A stretch of 43,901 nt of DNA, from the IMG/VR virus record IMGVR_UViG_3300042691_027037, positions 1-43,901 of that record; one strand, 5' to 3'. Below are positions 1 through 7,207 of the stretch, piece after piece. The notes beneath the pieces were generated by a model. The model had not been told where the DNA came from. It worked only from the letters and a program-made list of their open reading frames with translations, and searched no databases. Source of the stretch: a virus. Numbering within the stretch: position 1 is the first letter of the stretch; the number at the start of each line of letters is the position of its first letter. A program made the translations under genes and the position numbers.

Positions 1-1372
1 GACTCATATAAGCTCTATCTTCAATTTGCTTATCGTAAGAAACGATTAAGTTGTTGTGAAGTGTGTTAGATATTTTAGAGTTTAGTTCCAATACTGCTGA
101 ACGAGTATTATCTTGAATGATGTATCCACTATTTTGGAAACTCATTGCGTTAAATTGTGTAGTTCTATTACCAGCACCTGCTGATTGAGAGTTTGAAATA
201 TTAATTTCTGCATTTGAATTATGATGAACATAACGAGCGGTTAATTTATTCTTATCATTAATGTTCCAGTCAGTTCTAATCAAAAACTTTTTAGAAGCAT
301 TTGTATTAGAATATCCTTCCCAAGGACCTGTAACATATCCAAATTTATCTTTCATAAAATTAGATAATGCTACCATATCAGCGTATTTAACTCTACTGAT
401 TTGAGTACCTGTAAGTGGTGAACCATCTGAAATCCAGTTAGTTCCAGGTTCAGTTCTTTCAATTTGCTCGTAGTTACCAAAAATGAATAATTTATTTTTG
501 ATAATCGGTGCTCCTAATCTGAAACCTTGTACTTTTTCATCAAACTTAGCTGCAGTAACTGTAGTACCTCTAGCATTATCACCCACATATGTAGATGAAT
601 TGTTTCGTTGAGTTTGATAAACACTACCTTCAATTTCATTCGAACCTGAACGAGTTACAGCATTGATACCTGCGCCTGTGAAACCACTTTGGCGAATATC
701 AAATGGTGCAACATTCACCTGTAATTGGTCAATTGCATCCAATGAAATCGCGGAAGCACCAGTTCTACCACCGGCTTGTGCGGAAGAACCTAATCCGAAA
801 TTGTTGTTAAATTGTGAACCATCAATTGTAAAGTTGTTCAAACGAGAATCTTGAGCTCCGAAAGAGTTGCCACTACCAAATGGATTGTACTTAGTGATTC
901 CATCAATGGTTCTAGCGCCTGTAATCGGAATTGTTGTCAATTCTCTACGTCCAAATTGTTGAGCCGCACCAGTCTTTTCTTTTGAGAAAATTCCATATTT
1001 GTTTGCGGTTACAACTACTTCTTTCAATTCCAATGTAGATTCAATTAAAACGAATTGTACGTTTTCAGTCAAACCCAAAGATGTATTAATATCTTTAAGT
1101 TCACCTTTTTTGAATCCAACAAATGAAGCGTGAATTGTGTAAGGACCACCTGGTCTTACCGCTGGTATTACAAATACACCACCTTTGTTTGTGGTAGAAT
1201 AATAATTCGTACCAGTTGGTTCGTGTGATGCATGGATTGTAACACCCGGTAAAGGTTCTCCTTTCTGGTCTTTGACAACACCAGAAATTGTTGAGGTTGT
1301 AATCTGCGCAAACCCCGAAATCGCTGTCATCACCATAAGTAATAACATTAATCCTGCTTTTTTCATACGCAT
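1..1372 (-). CDS. TonB-dependent receptor, N-terminal part (partial)
   Basis: Outer-membrane receptor of the carboxypeptidase-regulatory-like/TonB type. Translating the minus strand gives an uninterrupted frame of 457 residues that runs off the left edge. It opens with a signal peptide (MRMKKAGLMLL...ISGFAQ, Gln at the mature end), then a carboxypeptidase-like regulatory domain at about residues 25-115 (SGVVKDQKGEPLPGVTI). A plug domain follows, with LKEVVVTANK, DSRLNNFTIDG and GINAVTRSGSNEIEG, and then the first barrel strands. The start could be 1372 or 1366. The family takes up large substrates with TonB energy and is very common in Bacteroidota chromosomes. It is the only typical bacterial chromosomal gene here and lies opposite to every phage gene. 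It may be host DNA at a prophage edge, a captured gene or an assembly join. Confidence 0.93.
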   Translation of the reverse strand, partial: MRMKKAGLMLLLMVMTAISGFAQITTSTISGVVKDQKGEPLPGVTIHASHEPTGTNYYSTTNKGGVFVIPAVRPGGPYTIHASFVGFKKGELKDINTSLGLTENVQFVLIESTLELKEVVVTANKYGIFSKEKTGAAQQFGRRELTTIPITGARTIDGITKYNPFGSGNSFGAQDSRLNNFTIDGSQFNNNFGLGSSAQAGGRTGASAISLDAIDQLQVNVAPFDIRQSGFTGAGINAVTRSGSNEIEGSVYQTQRNNSSTYVGDNARGTTVTAAKFDEKVQGFRLGAPIIKNKLFIFGNYEQIERTEPGTNWISDGSPLTGTQISRVKYADMVALSNFMKDKFGYVTGPWEGYSNTNASKKFLIRTDWNINDKNKLTARYVHHNSNAEINISNSQSAGAGNRTTQFNAMSFQNSGYIIQDNTRSAVLELNSKISNTLHNNLIVSYDKQIEDRAYMS

Positions 1373-1399
1373 GTTTTTTGTTAAAGTTTATAACTTGTT

Positions 1400-1432
1400 A
1401 AAATAAAAAATGCTCGATGATTAAGTCGAGCA
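1400..1432 (-). terminator. Rho-independent terminator upstream of the receptor gene
   Basis: A perfect 7-bp stem (TGCTCGA with TCGAGCA, 8-base loop, 1411-1432) is followed on the minus strand by ATTTTTTATTTT. The stop codon of the small minus-strand ORF falls in the loop. The T-tract ends only 28 bases before the receptor start codon, so this either ends the small gene or attenuates receptor transcription. Confidence 0.75.
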
Positions 1433-1603
1433 TTCAGTTGTTAAAAATTTAGTATTAACCAAATTTCTAAGATTTTTAGTAAAGTTTTCCGTTATATAAT
1501 TACTATATGTAAACTGACACAATTGGTTTTGGTCCGAAGCCATTACCTTTGAGAAATCAAGTAACATATTAGTTTGAATCATAGAGGTGTCATCTTTACT
1601 CAT
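1421..1603 (-). CDS. Small protein of unknown function, 60 aa, upstream of the receptor
   Basis: Unrecognised ORF beginning MSKDDTSMIQTNM and ending FLTTECST. ATG at 1603 was chosen because the in-frame TTG further upstream lies inside the predicted -7 element. It has its own good promoter 33 bases upstream and a terminator overlapping its stop codon, which supports a real transcription unit. It has no signal peptide or membrane segment. It could be a genuine small protein, or a leader peptide for the receptor gene that follows on the same strand. Coding status is uncertain because the ORF is short and has no recognised relative. Confidence 0.45.
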   Translation of the reverse strand: MSKDDTSMIQTNMLLDFSKVMASDQNQLCQFTYSNYITENFTKNLRNLVNTKFLTTECST

Positions 1604-1636
1604 CCGAAATAAATAGATGGTTTTTTTAAATTTTAA

Positions 1637-1667
1637 CAAATATACGAAAAAAAAATGTTATATCAAA
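1637..1667 (-). promoter_or_regulatory. Bacteroidota-type promoter, minus strand
   Basis: On the minus strand TTTG (1667-1664), 19 bases, then TATATTTG (1644-1637) match the Bacteroidota sigma-A consensus of TTTG near -33 and TAnnTTTG near -7. It drives the small ORF at 1603 and, by read-through, possibly the receptor gene. It diverges from the + strand promoter at 1731-1762. Confidence 0.75.
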
Positions 1668-1687
1668 ATTTATTTTTACCTAACTTG

Positions 1688-1700
1688 TTGATAATCAATA
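1688..1700. repeat. Palindromic 13-mer, copy 1 of 2
   Basis: TTGATAATCAATA recurs exactly at 7179-7191. The core TTGAT-A-ATCAA is a perfect inverted repeat. Both copies lie shortly upstream of an early-type promoter (1731 and 7247), which suggests an operator. The flanking TGTTGATAA also resembles a DnaA box, so the meaning is open. Confidence 0.4.
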
Positions 1701-1730
1701 CAAAAAAATTAGCAAAAAACCAAACAAGTA

Positions 1731-1762
1731 TTTGGAAATCCGAAAAATTATTCGTATATTTA
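1731..1762 (+). promoter_or_regulatory. Early-type promoter P1
   Basis: TTTG (1731-1734), 20 bases, TATATTTA (1755-1762). It shares TTTGGAA and TCGTATATTT with the promoters at 11500 and 17381. The -7 element ends 24 bases before the start codon at 1787. Confidence 0.8.
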
Positions 1763-1786
1763 CATAGTAATAAAGAGATATAGGTT

Positions 1787-2137
1787 ATGAAACAAAACGA
1801 TGAAAAAGCTGTAAAGTACTTAGAGGGAAATCCTTTAGTTGCTCAATTTATTGAAAAGGTAAATGTTGAACGTTTGGCTTACTATGAAAAATGTAATATG
1901 CCAAATCAATACAAACCCTTAACCATTGATGTTGGTAATAAATTTATCCGCATTTGGTGTGGAAGTACTTGTTGGGGATTTATCAGTAGAGTTGATGGTA
2001 ACTTAAAAGGAGCCCCAATTAAAAAAGGTGACCTTTTAAAAGCAGCATCTTGGAAATCGCCCGCTAAGCACGCTAGAGGTAATATTATTGATGGAACTGC
2101 TAAATATGGTGAGTATGGTCCATCATACTTAATGTAA
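1787..2137 (+). CDS. Conserved-looking phage protein of unknown function
   Basis: A 116-residue protein and the first phage gene after the divergent junction, placed 24 bases after a strong early-type promoter. It has no signal peptide or membrane segment. The C-terminal half is dense in Trp, Gly and basic residues (RIWCGSTCWGFISRV, KGAPIKKGDLLKAASW, KHARGNIIDGTAKY). This looks like a compact conserved domain, and I recall similar stretches in unnamed T4-like phage proteins without a function. The gene ends 4 bases before the helicase gene, so the two are probably co-transcribed and expressed early. Confidence 0.85.
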   Translation: MKQNDEKAVKYLEGNPLVAQFIEKVNVERLAYYEKCNMPNQYKPLTIDVGNKFIRIWCGSTCWGFISRVDGNLKGAPIKKGDLLKAASWKSPAKHARGNIIDGTAKYGEYGPSYLM

Positions 2138-2141
2138 TTGA

Positions 2142-3518
2142 ATGGAATTAAGACCGAATCAAATAGAGCCTGTTAAAAAAGGTGTGGAATTTTTTAAAAC
2201 AAAAAAACCACATCCATCAATTATTGTTGCTCCAACCGCATTTGGTAAAAGTATTGTTATTGCAAAAATTGCTCACGAACTAAATGAGAAGTTGTTGGTA
2301 ATTCAACCATCCAAAGAATTGTTAGAGCAAAACTATAACAAATTTATAAACTTAGGTGGTAAGGCAAAAATATATTCAGCATCAATGAATGAAAAAGAAA
2401 TTGGTGAGGTGACATATGCTACAATTGGTTCTATTGTAAACGTTGCATATAAGTTTAAAGATTTGGGTATAACAAAAGTTATTATTGATGAGTGTGATAG
2501 GTTTCCACGTGAACCTGATGGTATGTTACGAAGATTTTTAACTGCCGCCAAAATAACTCATGTCTTAGGATTAACTGCAACTCCATTGAAGTTACAAACA
2601 AATATAGATGAGTATTTTCAACCATTTTCAAAATTGGTAATGCTTACATCTAAAAGTAAAAAAGGTAATTACTTTAAGGACATAATTCACGTTGCACAAA
2701 TTAAAGAAATGTGTGATTTGGGATTTTGGTCACCATTAGAGTATGAATCATATGATTTTGAAACTGGTGATTTGGTTTACAATTCTACAAAAGCAGATTT
2801 TACCGATGATAGTATTAAACGTGCTTATAAGCAAAATGATATCGCAGGTAAGATAATTAAGAGAATATCAGAATTACCGGATAGAAAATCTATTCTTATT
2901 GCTGTACCTTCAATTGAAGAAGCAAAAGAATTATCCACACGCCTTCCAAGTTGTGAGGCTGTATTTAGTGGAATGGCGGATTCCGATAGAAATCGTATTA
3001 TTGATGATTTTAAATCTCTTAAATTAAGGATAGTTGTTCAGGTTACTATTCTATCAGTTGGATTTGACCATCCAGAATTAGATTGTATAATAACAGGCAG
3101 ACCAACCGCATCTTTAAGTTGGTGGTATCAGTTTGTTGGTAGGGTAACTCGTATTCACCCTAATAAAAAAAATGGATTGGTAATAGATTTTGTTGGTAGT
3201 GTACCTAAATTTGGAAAAGTGGAAGATTTATATTTCAAATATGAAGCCCCCCTTTGGAAATTATATGGAGAAGAACAAAAGTTACTTACGGGTATTCCGC
3301 TACATGAAATAGGATTACATAAAGAAAACCAACCAGACCCTCACGATGTAGCGGCACAAGGACCTGTTGTTAAAATGACATTTGGAAAATACAAAGATAC
3401 CGAAGTTCGTAAAATACCTGTTTGGTATCGTAATTGGTTGTTGGATAACATCAAATGGAATCCATTCAATAAACCCATTCAGCAAGAACTTTTAAGATTA
3501 AAATCAATAGGTATATAG
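2142..3518 (+). CDS. uvsW: UvsW-like superfamily 2 DNA helicase with C-terminal DUF3820-like domain
   Basis: DEAD/DEAH-type SF2 helicase of 458 residues. Walker A is APTAFGKS (about residues 30-37), motif II is DECD (116-119), motif III-like is TATP (145-148), and motif VI is QFVGRVTRIHP in the second RecA lobe. In T4, UvsW processes recombination intermediates and stalled forks and helps shift from origin to recombination-dependent replication. The length is near that of UvsW. After the helicase core, about residues 405-458 (MTFGKYKDTEVRKIPVWYRN) resemble a DUF3820 domain, which is an unusual addition. The gene lies in an early operon with the gene at 1787 and ends in a strong terminator. 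It could instead be a more general phage UvrB/RecG-like helicase. Confidence 0.85.
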   Translation: MELRPNQIEPVKKGVEFFKTKKPHPSIIVAPTAFGKSIVIAKIAHELNEKLLVIQPSKELLEQNYNKFINLGGKAKIYSASMNEKEIGEVTYATIGSIVNVAYKFKDLGITKVIIDECDRFPREPDGMLRRFLTAAKITHVLGLTATPLKLQTNIDEYFQPFSKLVMLTSKSKKGNYFKDIIHVAQIKEMCDLGFWSPLEYESYDFETGDLVYNSTKADFTDDSIKRAYKQNDIAGKIIKRISELPDRKSILIAVPSIEEAKELSTRLPSCEAVFSGMADSDRNRIIDDFKSLKLRIVVQVTILSVGFDHPELDCIITGRPTASLSWWYQFVGRVTRIHPNKKNGLVIDFVGSVPKFGKVEDLYFKYEAPLWKLYGEEQKLLTGIPLHEIGLHKENQPDPHDVAAQGPVVKMTFGKYKDTEVRKIPVWYRNWLLDNIKWNPFNKPIQQELLRLKSIGI

Positions 3519-3523
3519 TAAAG

Positions 3524-3550
3524 ACCCAACTTCGGTTGGGTTTTTTATTT
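3524..3550 (+). terminator. Rho-independent terminator after the helicase gene
   Basis: Stem ACCCAAC/GTTGGGT closes a UUCG tetraloop (3531-3534) and is followed by TTTTTTATTT. It ends the early transcript from P1. Confidence 0.92.
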
Positions 3551-3556
3551 GGCTTA

Positions 3557-3566
3557 AATATTTATA
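3557..3566 (+). promoter_or_regulatory. Candidate late promoter, AATATTTATA
   Basis: AATATTTATA lies directly after the terminator and 16 bases before the start codon at 3583. No TTTG occurs about 20 bases upstream, unlike the early-type promoters. It is one of a family of identical sites in this window. Confidence 0.6.
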
Positions 3567-3582
3567 CTAAATTAGAAAAGTA

Positions 3583-3816
3583 ATGGCTTATTTTATACAT
3601 AAACAATTAATACCCGTAGACCAAAATATGGGTGACCCTAATTGGGCTAAAAGACAAATTTGGGTTTTAAAATTAAATCCAAATGATAGTATTGATGAAT
3701 TTCAAACATTAGAAGAAGCTCAATCTAAAAGAGATGAGTTAGATGCAGGAGACCCAACGCCAAGAGTTTACAAAGTTGTATTCAGAAACGAAGATGGGAG
3801 TTTTTCAGACATATAG
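3583..3816 (+). CDS. Small phage protein of unknown function, 77 aa
   Basis: Unrecognised soluble protein beginning MAYFIHKQLIPVDQNMG, mixed in charge with several Trp and Asp residues. It has no signal peptide or membrane segment. It sits alone between a terminator and a 200-base non-coding stretch, with its own candidate late promoter 16 bases upstream, so it is probably a one-gene unit. Its codon use resembles the neighbouring phage genes. Confidence 0.75.
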   Translation: MAYFIHKQLIPVDQNMGDPNWAKRQIWVLKLNPNDSIDEFQTLEEAQSKRDELDAGDPTPRVYKVVFRNEDGSFSDI

Positions 3817-3963
3817 ACCTGCTTTCCTGGTTATTGTCTAAGTCTTTATTTATACTGCTTCAAGTGTCCCAGTGTCCAAGTGTCATAAATATATATACAG
3901 AGCGCTGTCAAAAAGCTGAAATGTTTAAAACTTTTTTTAAAAAATAAAATAAAGTTGGTTTTG
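3817..3963. other. Non-coding intergenic stretch
   Basis: This gap upstream of the promoter at 3964 holds no convincing gene. It contains three tandem copies of an AGTGTC(C/A) octamer (3863-3885), an AT-rich run at 3925-3955, and no clear terminator for the gene at 3583. Confidence 0.6.
3863..3885. repeat. Three tandem AGTGTCC-type octamers
   Basis: AGTGTCC at 3863-3869, AGTGTCC at 3871-3877 and AGTGTCA at 3879-3885 are spaced exactly 8 bases apart. They lie about 80 bases upstream of promoter P2 and could bind a regulator, though an 8-base period does not keep the sites on one helix face. Confidence 0.45.
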
Positions 3964-3995
3964 TTTGGATTATTGGATTTTCTTTCGTATATTTG
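3964..3995 (+). promoter_or_regulatory. Early-type promoter P2
   Basis: TTTG (3964-3967), 20 bases, TATATTTG (3988-3995), ending 21 bases before the start codon at 4017. The -7 region TTCGTATATTTG is identical to that at 11520-11531. Confidence 0.85.
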
Positions 3996-4016
3996 TTGTT
4001 AAACACAAAAAGTATT

Positions 4017-4382
4017 ATGAGCGAAGATAAAGTAATTTACGAAAACGAAACCGCAGTTGAGTTCTGCGAAAGGGTGTATCCACAAACAACTGAAGAGTTT
4101 AAAAAAATTTTAGATGAAATGTATATTACGTTTTGTAAGAAGCAAAGAAACTATGGACCTGGCAACATTTCGGTTGGTACGCCATTGGAATCAAAAGATG
4201 ATATCAAACTATCACTTACAGGACTATGGTTTAGAATCAATGATAAAGTTCAGAGATTGAAGCAATTAGTAGTGTTAGGTCAGCCTGATGAAGTTGGTGA
4301 ATCTATTCAAGATACTTATGAAGATTTGTCTGTTTATGGTGTAATTGCTCAATTAGTTCAACGTGGTAAATGGGCTAAGTAA
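4017..4382 (+). CDS. Nmad1/DUF1599-like protein
   Basis: A 121-residue protein. ATG 4017 was chosen because the in-frame TTG at 3993 lies within the -7 promoter element. The core KKQRNYGPGNISVGTPLES, then KLSLTGLWFRINDKVQRLKQL, fits the DUF1599 or nucleotide-modification-associated domain 1 pattern (a YG-N-I motif, then an RlnDKl.RL helix). The family is small, helical and mostly found in phages, with a predicted but unproven link to nucleotide or DNA modification. A MazG-like or dUTPase-like all-alpha fold is an alternative. It starts an early operon with the small ORF at 4382 and the dCMP deaminase. Its stop overlaps the next start (TAATG). Confidence 0.7.
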   Translation: MSEDKVIYENETAVEFCERVYPQTTEEFKKILDEMYITFCKKQRNYGPGNISVGTPLESKDDIKLSLTGLWFRINDKVQRLKQLVVLGQPDEVGESIQDTYEDLSVYGVIAQLVQRGKWAK

Positions 4383-4519
4383 TGAAAATATTCATAAGTT
4401 CAGTTTACGGACAAATTTATTTATTACCATATTTAAAGATAACCCACACTAGAAAACTTAATGGTGATTTGGAAATCATTATTGGGTGGTTAAAATGGGA
4501 ATTTATATTAGCAATATGA
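4382..4519 (+). CDS. Small phage protein, 45 aa, coupled to both neighbours
   Basis: Short ORF MKIFISSVYGQIYLLPYLKI... ending GWLKWEFILAI. It starts in a TAATG overlap with the stop of the Nmad1-like gene and ends in an ATGA overlap with the most likely deaminase start (4516). This double overlap is typical of translationally coupled phage genes and supports it as real. The sequence is hydrophobic and aromatic with a Trp-rich end, but has no clean transmembrane helix. The function is unknown. Confidence 0.6.
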   Translation: MKIFISSVYGQIYLLPYLKITHTRKLNGDLEIIIGWLKWEFILAI

Positions 4520-4956
4520 ATTGGGATGAATATTTCATTAATATAGCAGAGCAAGTAAAGCTCAAATCAAAAGATAGGAATACTCAAATAGGAGTGGTTA
4601 TAGTTGGTAAAGATAATGAGATTGTTTCTACCGGCTATAATTCATTTCCAAGAGGAATCAATGATGATGTTGCTGAAAGACAAGAAAAGCCTGAAAAGTA
4701 CTTTTGGTTCGAACATGCTGAAAGAAACGCTATTTATAACGCAGCAAGAATAGGTGTATCCACACTAGGAACTACAATGTATATGACTTGTGGTATCAGT
4801 TGTGCAGATTGTGCCCGAGCAATTATCAATTCGGGAATTTCAAAAATAGTTCTAAGAGAGGGAAAAGGTGCCACAAACTCTAAATGGCAAGAATCCGCAC
4901 AACGGTCCGAACAAATGTTTAAAGAAGCTGGTATCATCGTAGAATATTACGATTAA
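4516..4956 (+). CDS. dCMP deaminase
   Basis: Zinc-dependent deoxycytidylate deaminase, 146 residues, converting dCMP to dUMP for thymidylate synthase (13620). The zinc site is readable: HAER (His67, catalytic Glu69) and SCADC (Cys96, Cys99). The N-terminal AEQVKLKSKDRNTQIGVV matches the family core. ATG 4516 is preferred over 4486 because it gives the usual MNWDEYFINIA start and an ATGA overlap with the preceding small ORF. In T4 the equivalent enzyme is Cd. It is the last gene of the P2 operon. Confidence 0.93.
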   Translation: MNWDEYFINIAEQVKLKSKDRNTQIGVVIVGKDNEIVSTGYNSFPRGINDDVAERQEKPEKYFWFEHAERNAIYNAARIGVSTLGTTMYMTCGISCADCARAIINSGISKIVLREGKGATNSKWQESAQRSEQMFKEAGIIVEYYD

Positions 4957-4958
4957 CC

Positions 4959-4967
4959 ATATTTATA
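4959..4967 (+). promoter_or_regulatory. ATATTTATA motif (late promoter-like)
   Basis: Exact match to the candidate late motif, but it ends only 3 bases before ATG 4971. If it were a -10 element, transcription would begin inside the gene, so this copy may be inactive or serve another purpose. Confidence 0.3.
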
Positions 4968-4970
4968 GAT

Positions 4971-5894
4971 ATGGATTATATCAGATTACCAGAGTTAATT
5001 AACACATATCCTCAGCCAGGCAACTATATCAGACAAAGTAAAGATAAAACTGCTTTGTTTGGAATTTACAGTGATGTCAATAAGCTCGAATTCGATTTAC
5101 CAAATATAGATGATATAAAAATAGTAAATAATACTACATTTAGGTTTATATTAGGAATCAGAAAAAACTCATCTGATAAAGATGTAAAATATTACACATC
5201 TAGAAGATTTATGCTAGATTTGAGAGAATCTCAGCAAGAAGGTAATCCATATTTTTCTAAATTTGCAGTTCTGAATTCATACATAGTATTTGTTGAATGG
5301 GAGACATTTGACTTATTATTTGGTGATATTGTACCAATTGAATTTAAGCAAGGTGTGTTGATGCAAGTTAATAATTGTATTCAAAAAGAAACACCATCAT
5401 CGCAAACTACTTTCGTAAATTATGAATTATTAGTTAAATACATTGATTGGGTTGTGAGTCCACCATCTCCAAATGAATTAGGTTCTGATGGCGTAATACC
5501 GGCATATGGATTGGGTGGTTGGTATGAAGGAAACTACAATCCAACAAAAGGATACTTTGAATTTAACGAAGCTGAATTAGCTCAACCACAAGGAACTGGA
5601 TTAGAGCCTGATTATGGTAAAAAATCGTTTCAATCTGACCCTAAAATAAAATATCAACCATTTGGTGTTAAGGGTAAAGATTTGGAATTTAAAAAAGTAG
5701 AAAAAAGTGGAATATATTACTATTGGAACGAAAGTTTACAATTTTGGCAAAAGTATGGATTAGAAGAACCACCAAAAGTTGAAACATCGGCTGCAAGTGG
5801 TACAAACGGTACTTCTGGTGTGAGTGGTACAACTGGTACTCCTCGTAATCCAAGAGGTGGTAATGGACCGGGTGGTAGAAGAGGTGGTTTGTAA
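4971..5894 (+). CDS. Phage protein with Gly/Thr/Ser-rich tail, function unknown
   Basis: Unrecognised 307-residue protein. Residues 1-275 look globular, with many aromatics (PAYGLGGWYEGNYNPTKG, GIYYYWNESLQFWQKYG). The end is a low-complexity tail (GTNGTSGVSGTTGTP, then Arg/Gly-rich). Such flexible tails occur in phage structural or fibre-associated proteins. It has no signal peptide or membrane segment. It lies between early genes, with an ATATTTATA motif immediately before the start codon. A structural role is only a guess from the tail composition. Confidence 0.8.
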   Translation: MDYIRLPELINTYPQPGNYIRQSKDKTALFGIYSDVNKLEFDLPNIDDIKIVNNTTFRFILGIRKNSSDKDVKYYTSRRFMLDLRESQQEGNPYFSKFAVLNSYIVFVEWETFDLLFGDIVPIEFKQGVLMQVNNCIQKETPSSQTTFVNYELLVKYIDWVVSPPSPNELGSDGVIPAYGLGGWYEGNYNPTKGYFEFNEAELAQPQGTGLEPDYGKKSFQSDPKIKYQPFGVKGKDLEFKKVEKSGIYYYWNESLQFWQKYGLEEPPKVETSAASGTNGTSGVSGTTGTPRNPRGGNGPGGRRGGL

Positions 5895-5911
5895 CGTATA
5901 AAACGTTTCAT

Positions 5912-5921
5912 AATATTTATT
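5912..5921 (+). promoter_or_regulatory. Weak late promoter-like site, AATATTTATT
   Basis: One mismatch from the candidate late motif and 38 bases before the start at 5960, which is further away than the typical 16-28. Low weight. Confidence 0.3.
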
Positions 5922-5959
5922 GTTATACAAACTTAGTTTTGTTAATTAAATAGGGTGGA

Positions 5960-6301
5960 ATGGCTGTATATTCAAACGTAAAATGGAATAGATACTTCAA
6001 CTTAAAAAATCCCACCATTAACAGCTACTTACGAAAGTACGGAAATTCTTTTATAGAGCAAACGTTTAATAGAATTTGTTTAGCTCATAAAACAAAAAAA
6101 TCACAAATAATTTTAATAAGATTCAGAGATTCTGATATAGTTTCTATTTTAGAAAGTAAAGACTATATTAAGGCTTTAGAAATGCTTTTAGCTCTTTGTA
6201 TCAAAATAGAATACTATGAGATGTGTTCTGATATACAAATTCAAATTAGAAAAATGAAAGGAAGAAAACGAAAAGTTATGGAAAGAAAAATTAGAGTTTA
6301 A
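5960..6301 (+). CDS. Small basic phage protein of unknown function
   Basis: A 113-residue protein, strongly basic, with a Lys/Arg-rich C-terminus (KMKGRKRKVMERKIRV). The middle is predicted helical (ESKDYIKALEMLLALCIKI). The basic tail suggests nucleic-acid binding, but no family is recognised. A GGGTGGA stretch before the ATG could act as a weak ribosome-binding site. It lies 39 bases upstream of PhoH and is probably co-transcribed with it. Confidence 0.8.
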   Translation: MAVYSNVKWNRYFNLKNPTINSYLRKYGNSFIEQTFNRICLAHKTKKSQIILIRFRDSDIVSILESKDYIKALEMLLALCIKIEYYEMCSDIQIQIRKMKGRKRKVMERKIRV

Positions 6302-6340
6302 TTTGTAGTTACAAACTTAATAATTAACAAATAAAATAAT

Positions 6341-7174
6341 ATGGCTAGGAGAAAAGAAGTAATTGCTGAACAAATTGTTGAACCAATTCACTCAATACCA
6401 AAAGTTATAAAGAAAATTAAATTTAAAACTAAAAACCAAAAAAGATTTTATAAAGCCATAGAGAACACAGCTAATAATATTATAATGGCTCATGCATTAG
6501 CTGGTGCTGGAAAAACATATGTATCTATTCAAAAAGGTTTAGAGATGATGTTAAATAAAGGTGAGCAAATTGATAAGATGATTATAATAAATCCAACTGT
6601 TGATGTTGGTAATGAAGATAAGTTAGGGCATTTGCCTGGTGATTTAATGAGTAAAATAGAAGTACATAACGAATCATCAATTTATATACTAAATAAAATA
6701 ATAGGACCGGTTGAGACGAAAAAACTTATTGAAAATGGTAAGATTGAATTCAGAGTATTAAACTTTCTTAGAGGTATCAACTTTGAAAAGGCATTTATTA
6801 TTTTAGATGAAGCACAAAACGCATCACCTCTACAACTAAAAACGTTAATAACTCGTATATCCGATGATTCTAAATTAATTATTGAAGGTGACCTTTCACA
6901 ATGTGATAAATATCGAACCAATGGTTCACCTGCTTATACAAAAAGTGGATTCTTTGATGTTTGGAATAGATTGGCTGGCGTAAAGGGTGTTTATCAAGTT
7001 GAGTTTACTAAAGAAGATTGTATTCGTTCCGGTATAGTTAAAAGGGTATTGGAAAAGTATGAGGAAGAGGAGCAAATATACTTAGGAGAAACCAACCCAT
7101 TTCAGTTAGATATTGATTTTGTACCCCTTGTAGATGGTATGGAAATGGAAATCATTGATAGTCAACCCTTCTAA
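6341..7174 (+). CDS. phoH: PhoH family ATPase
   Basis: P-loop ATPase of the PhoH type, 277 residues. Walker A is AGAGKTY (about 54-60). NEDKLGHLPGDLMSKI and the Walker B FIILDEAQNAS (about 150) are hallmark PhoH segments, and EGDLSQCD matches the conserved Gly-Asp motif. PhoH-like proteins are widespread in T4-like phages. Their role is unsettled, with RNA helicase-like activity or host stress manipulation proposed. A basic N-terminal extension of about 30 residues precedes the core. The gene is followed by a 10-bp stem terminator. Confidence 0.92.
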   Translation: MARRKEVIAEQIVEPIHSIPKVIKKIKFKTKNQKRFYKAIENTANNIIMAHALAGAGKTYVSIQKGLEMMLNKGEQIDKMIIINPTVDVGNEDKLGHLPGDLMSKIEVHNESSIYILNKIIGPVETKKLIENGKIEFRVLNFLRGINFEKAFIILDEAQNASPLQLKTLITRISDDSKLIIEGDLSQCDKYRTNGSPAYTKSGFFDVWNRLAGVKGVYQVEFTKEDCIRSGIVKRVLEKYEEEEQIYLGETNPFQLDIDFVPLVDGMEMEIIDSQPF

Positions 7175-7176
7175 TG

Positions 7177-7191
7177 TATTGATAATCAATA
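7177..7191. repeat. Perfect 15-bp palindrome, copy 2 of the 13-mer
   Basis: TATTGATAATCAATA is a perfect 7+1+7 inverted repeat. It contains the same 13-mer as 1688-1700 and lies 56 bases upstream of promoter P3. Confidence 0.45.
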
Positions 7192-7207
7192 AGTTATAAA
7201 TTTAGTA

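Noticed and set aside
663-854. Plus-strand ORF inside the receptor gene
   Set aside because: It lies antisense to a well-supported TonB receptor frame and has no family features.
4516-4956. Deaminase start at 4486
   Set aside because: Ten extra residues would precede the family N-terminus, and the 4516 start forms an ATGA overlap with a small upstream ORF.
5892-5908. AACGT...ACGTT hairpin after the gene at 4971 as a terminator
   Set aside because: The stem is only about 5 bp and no T-run follows it directly.
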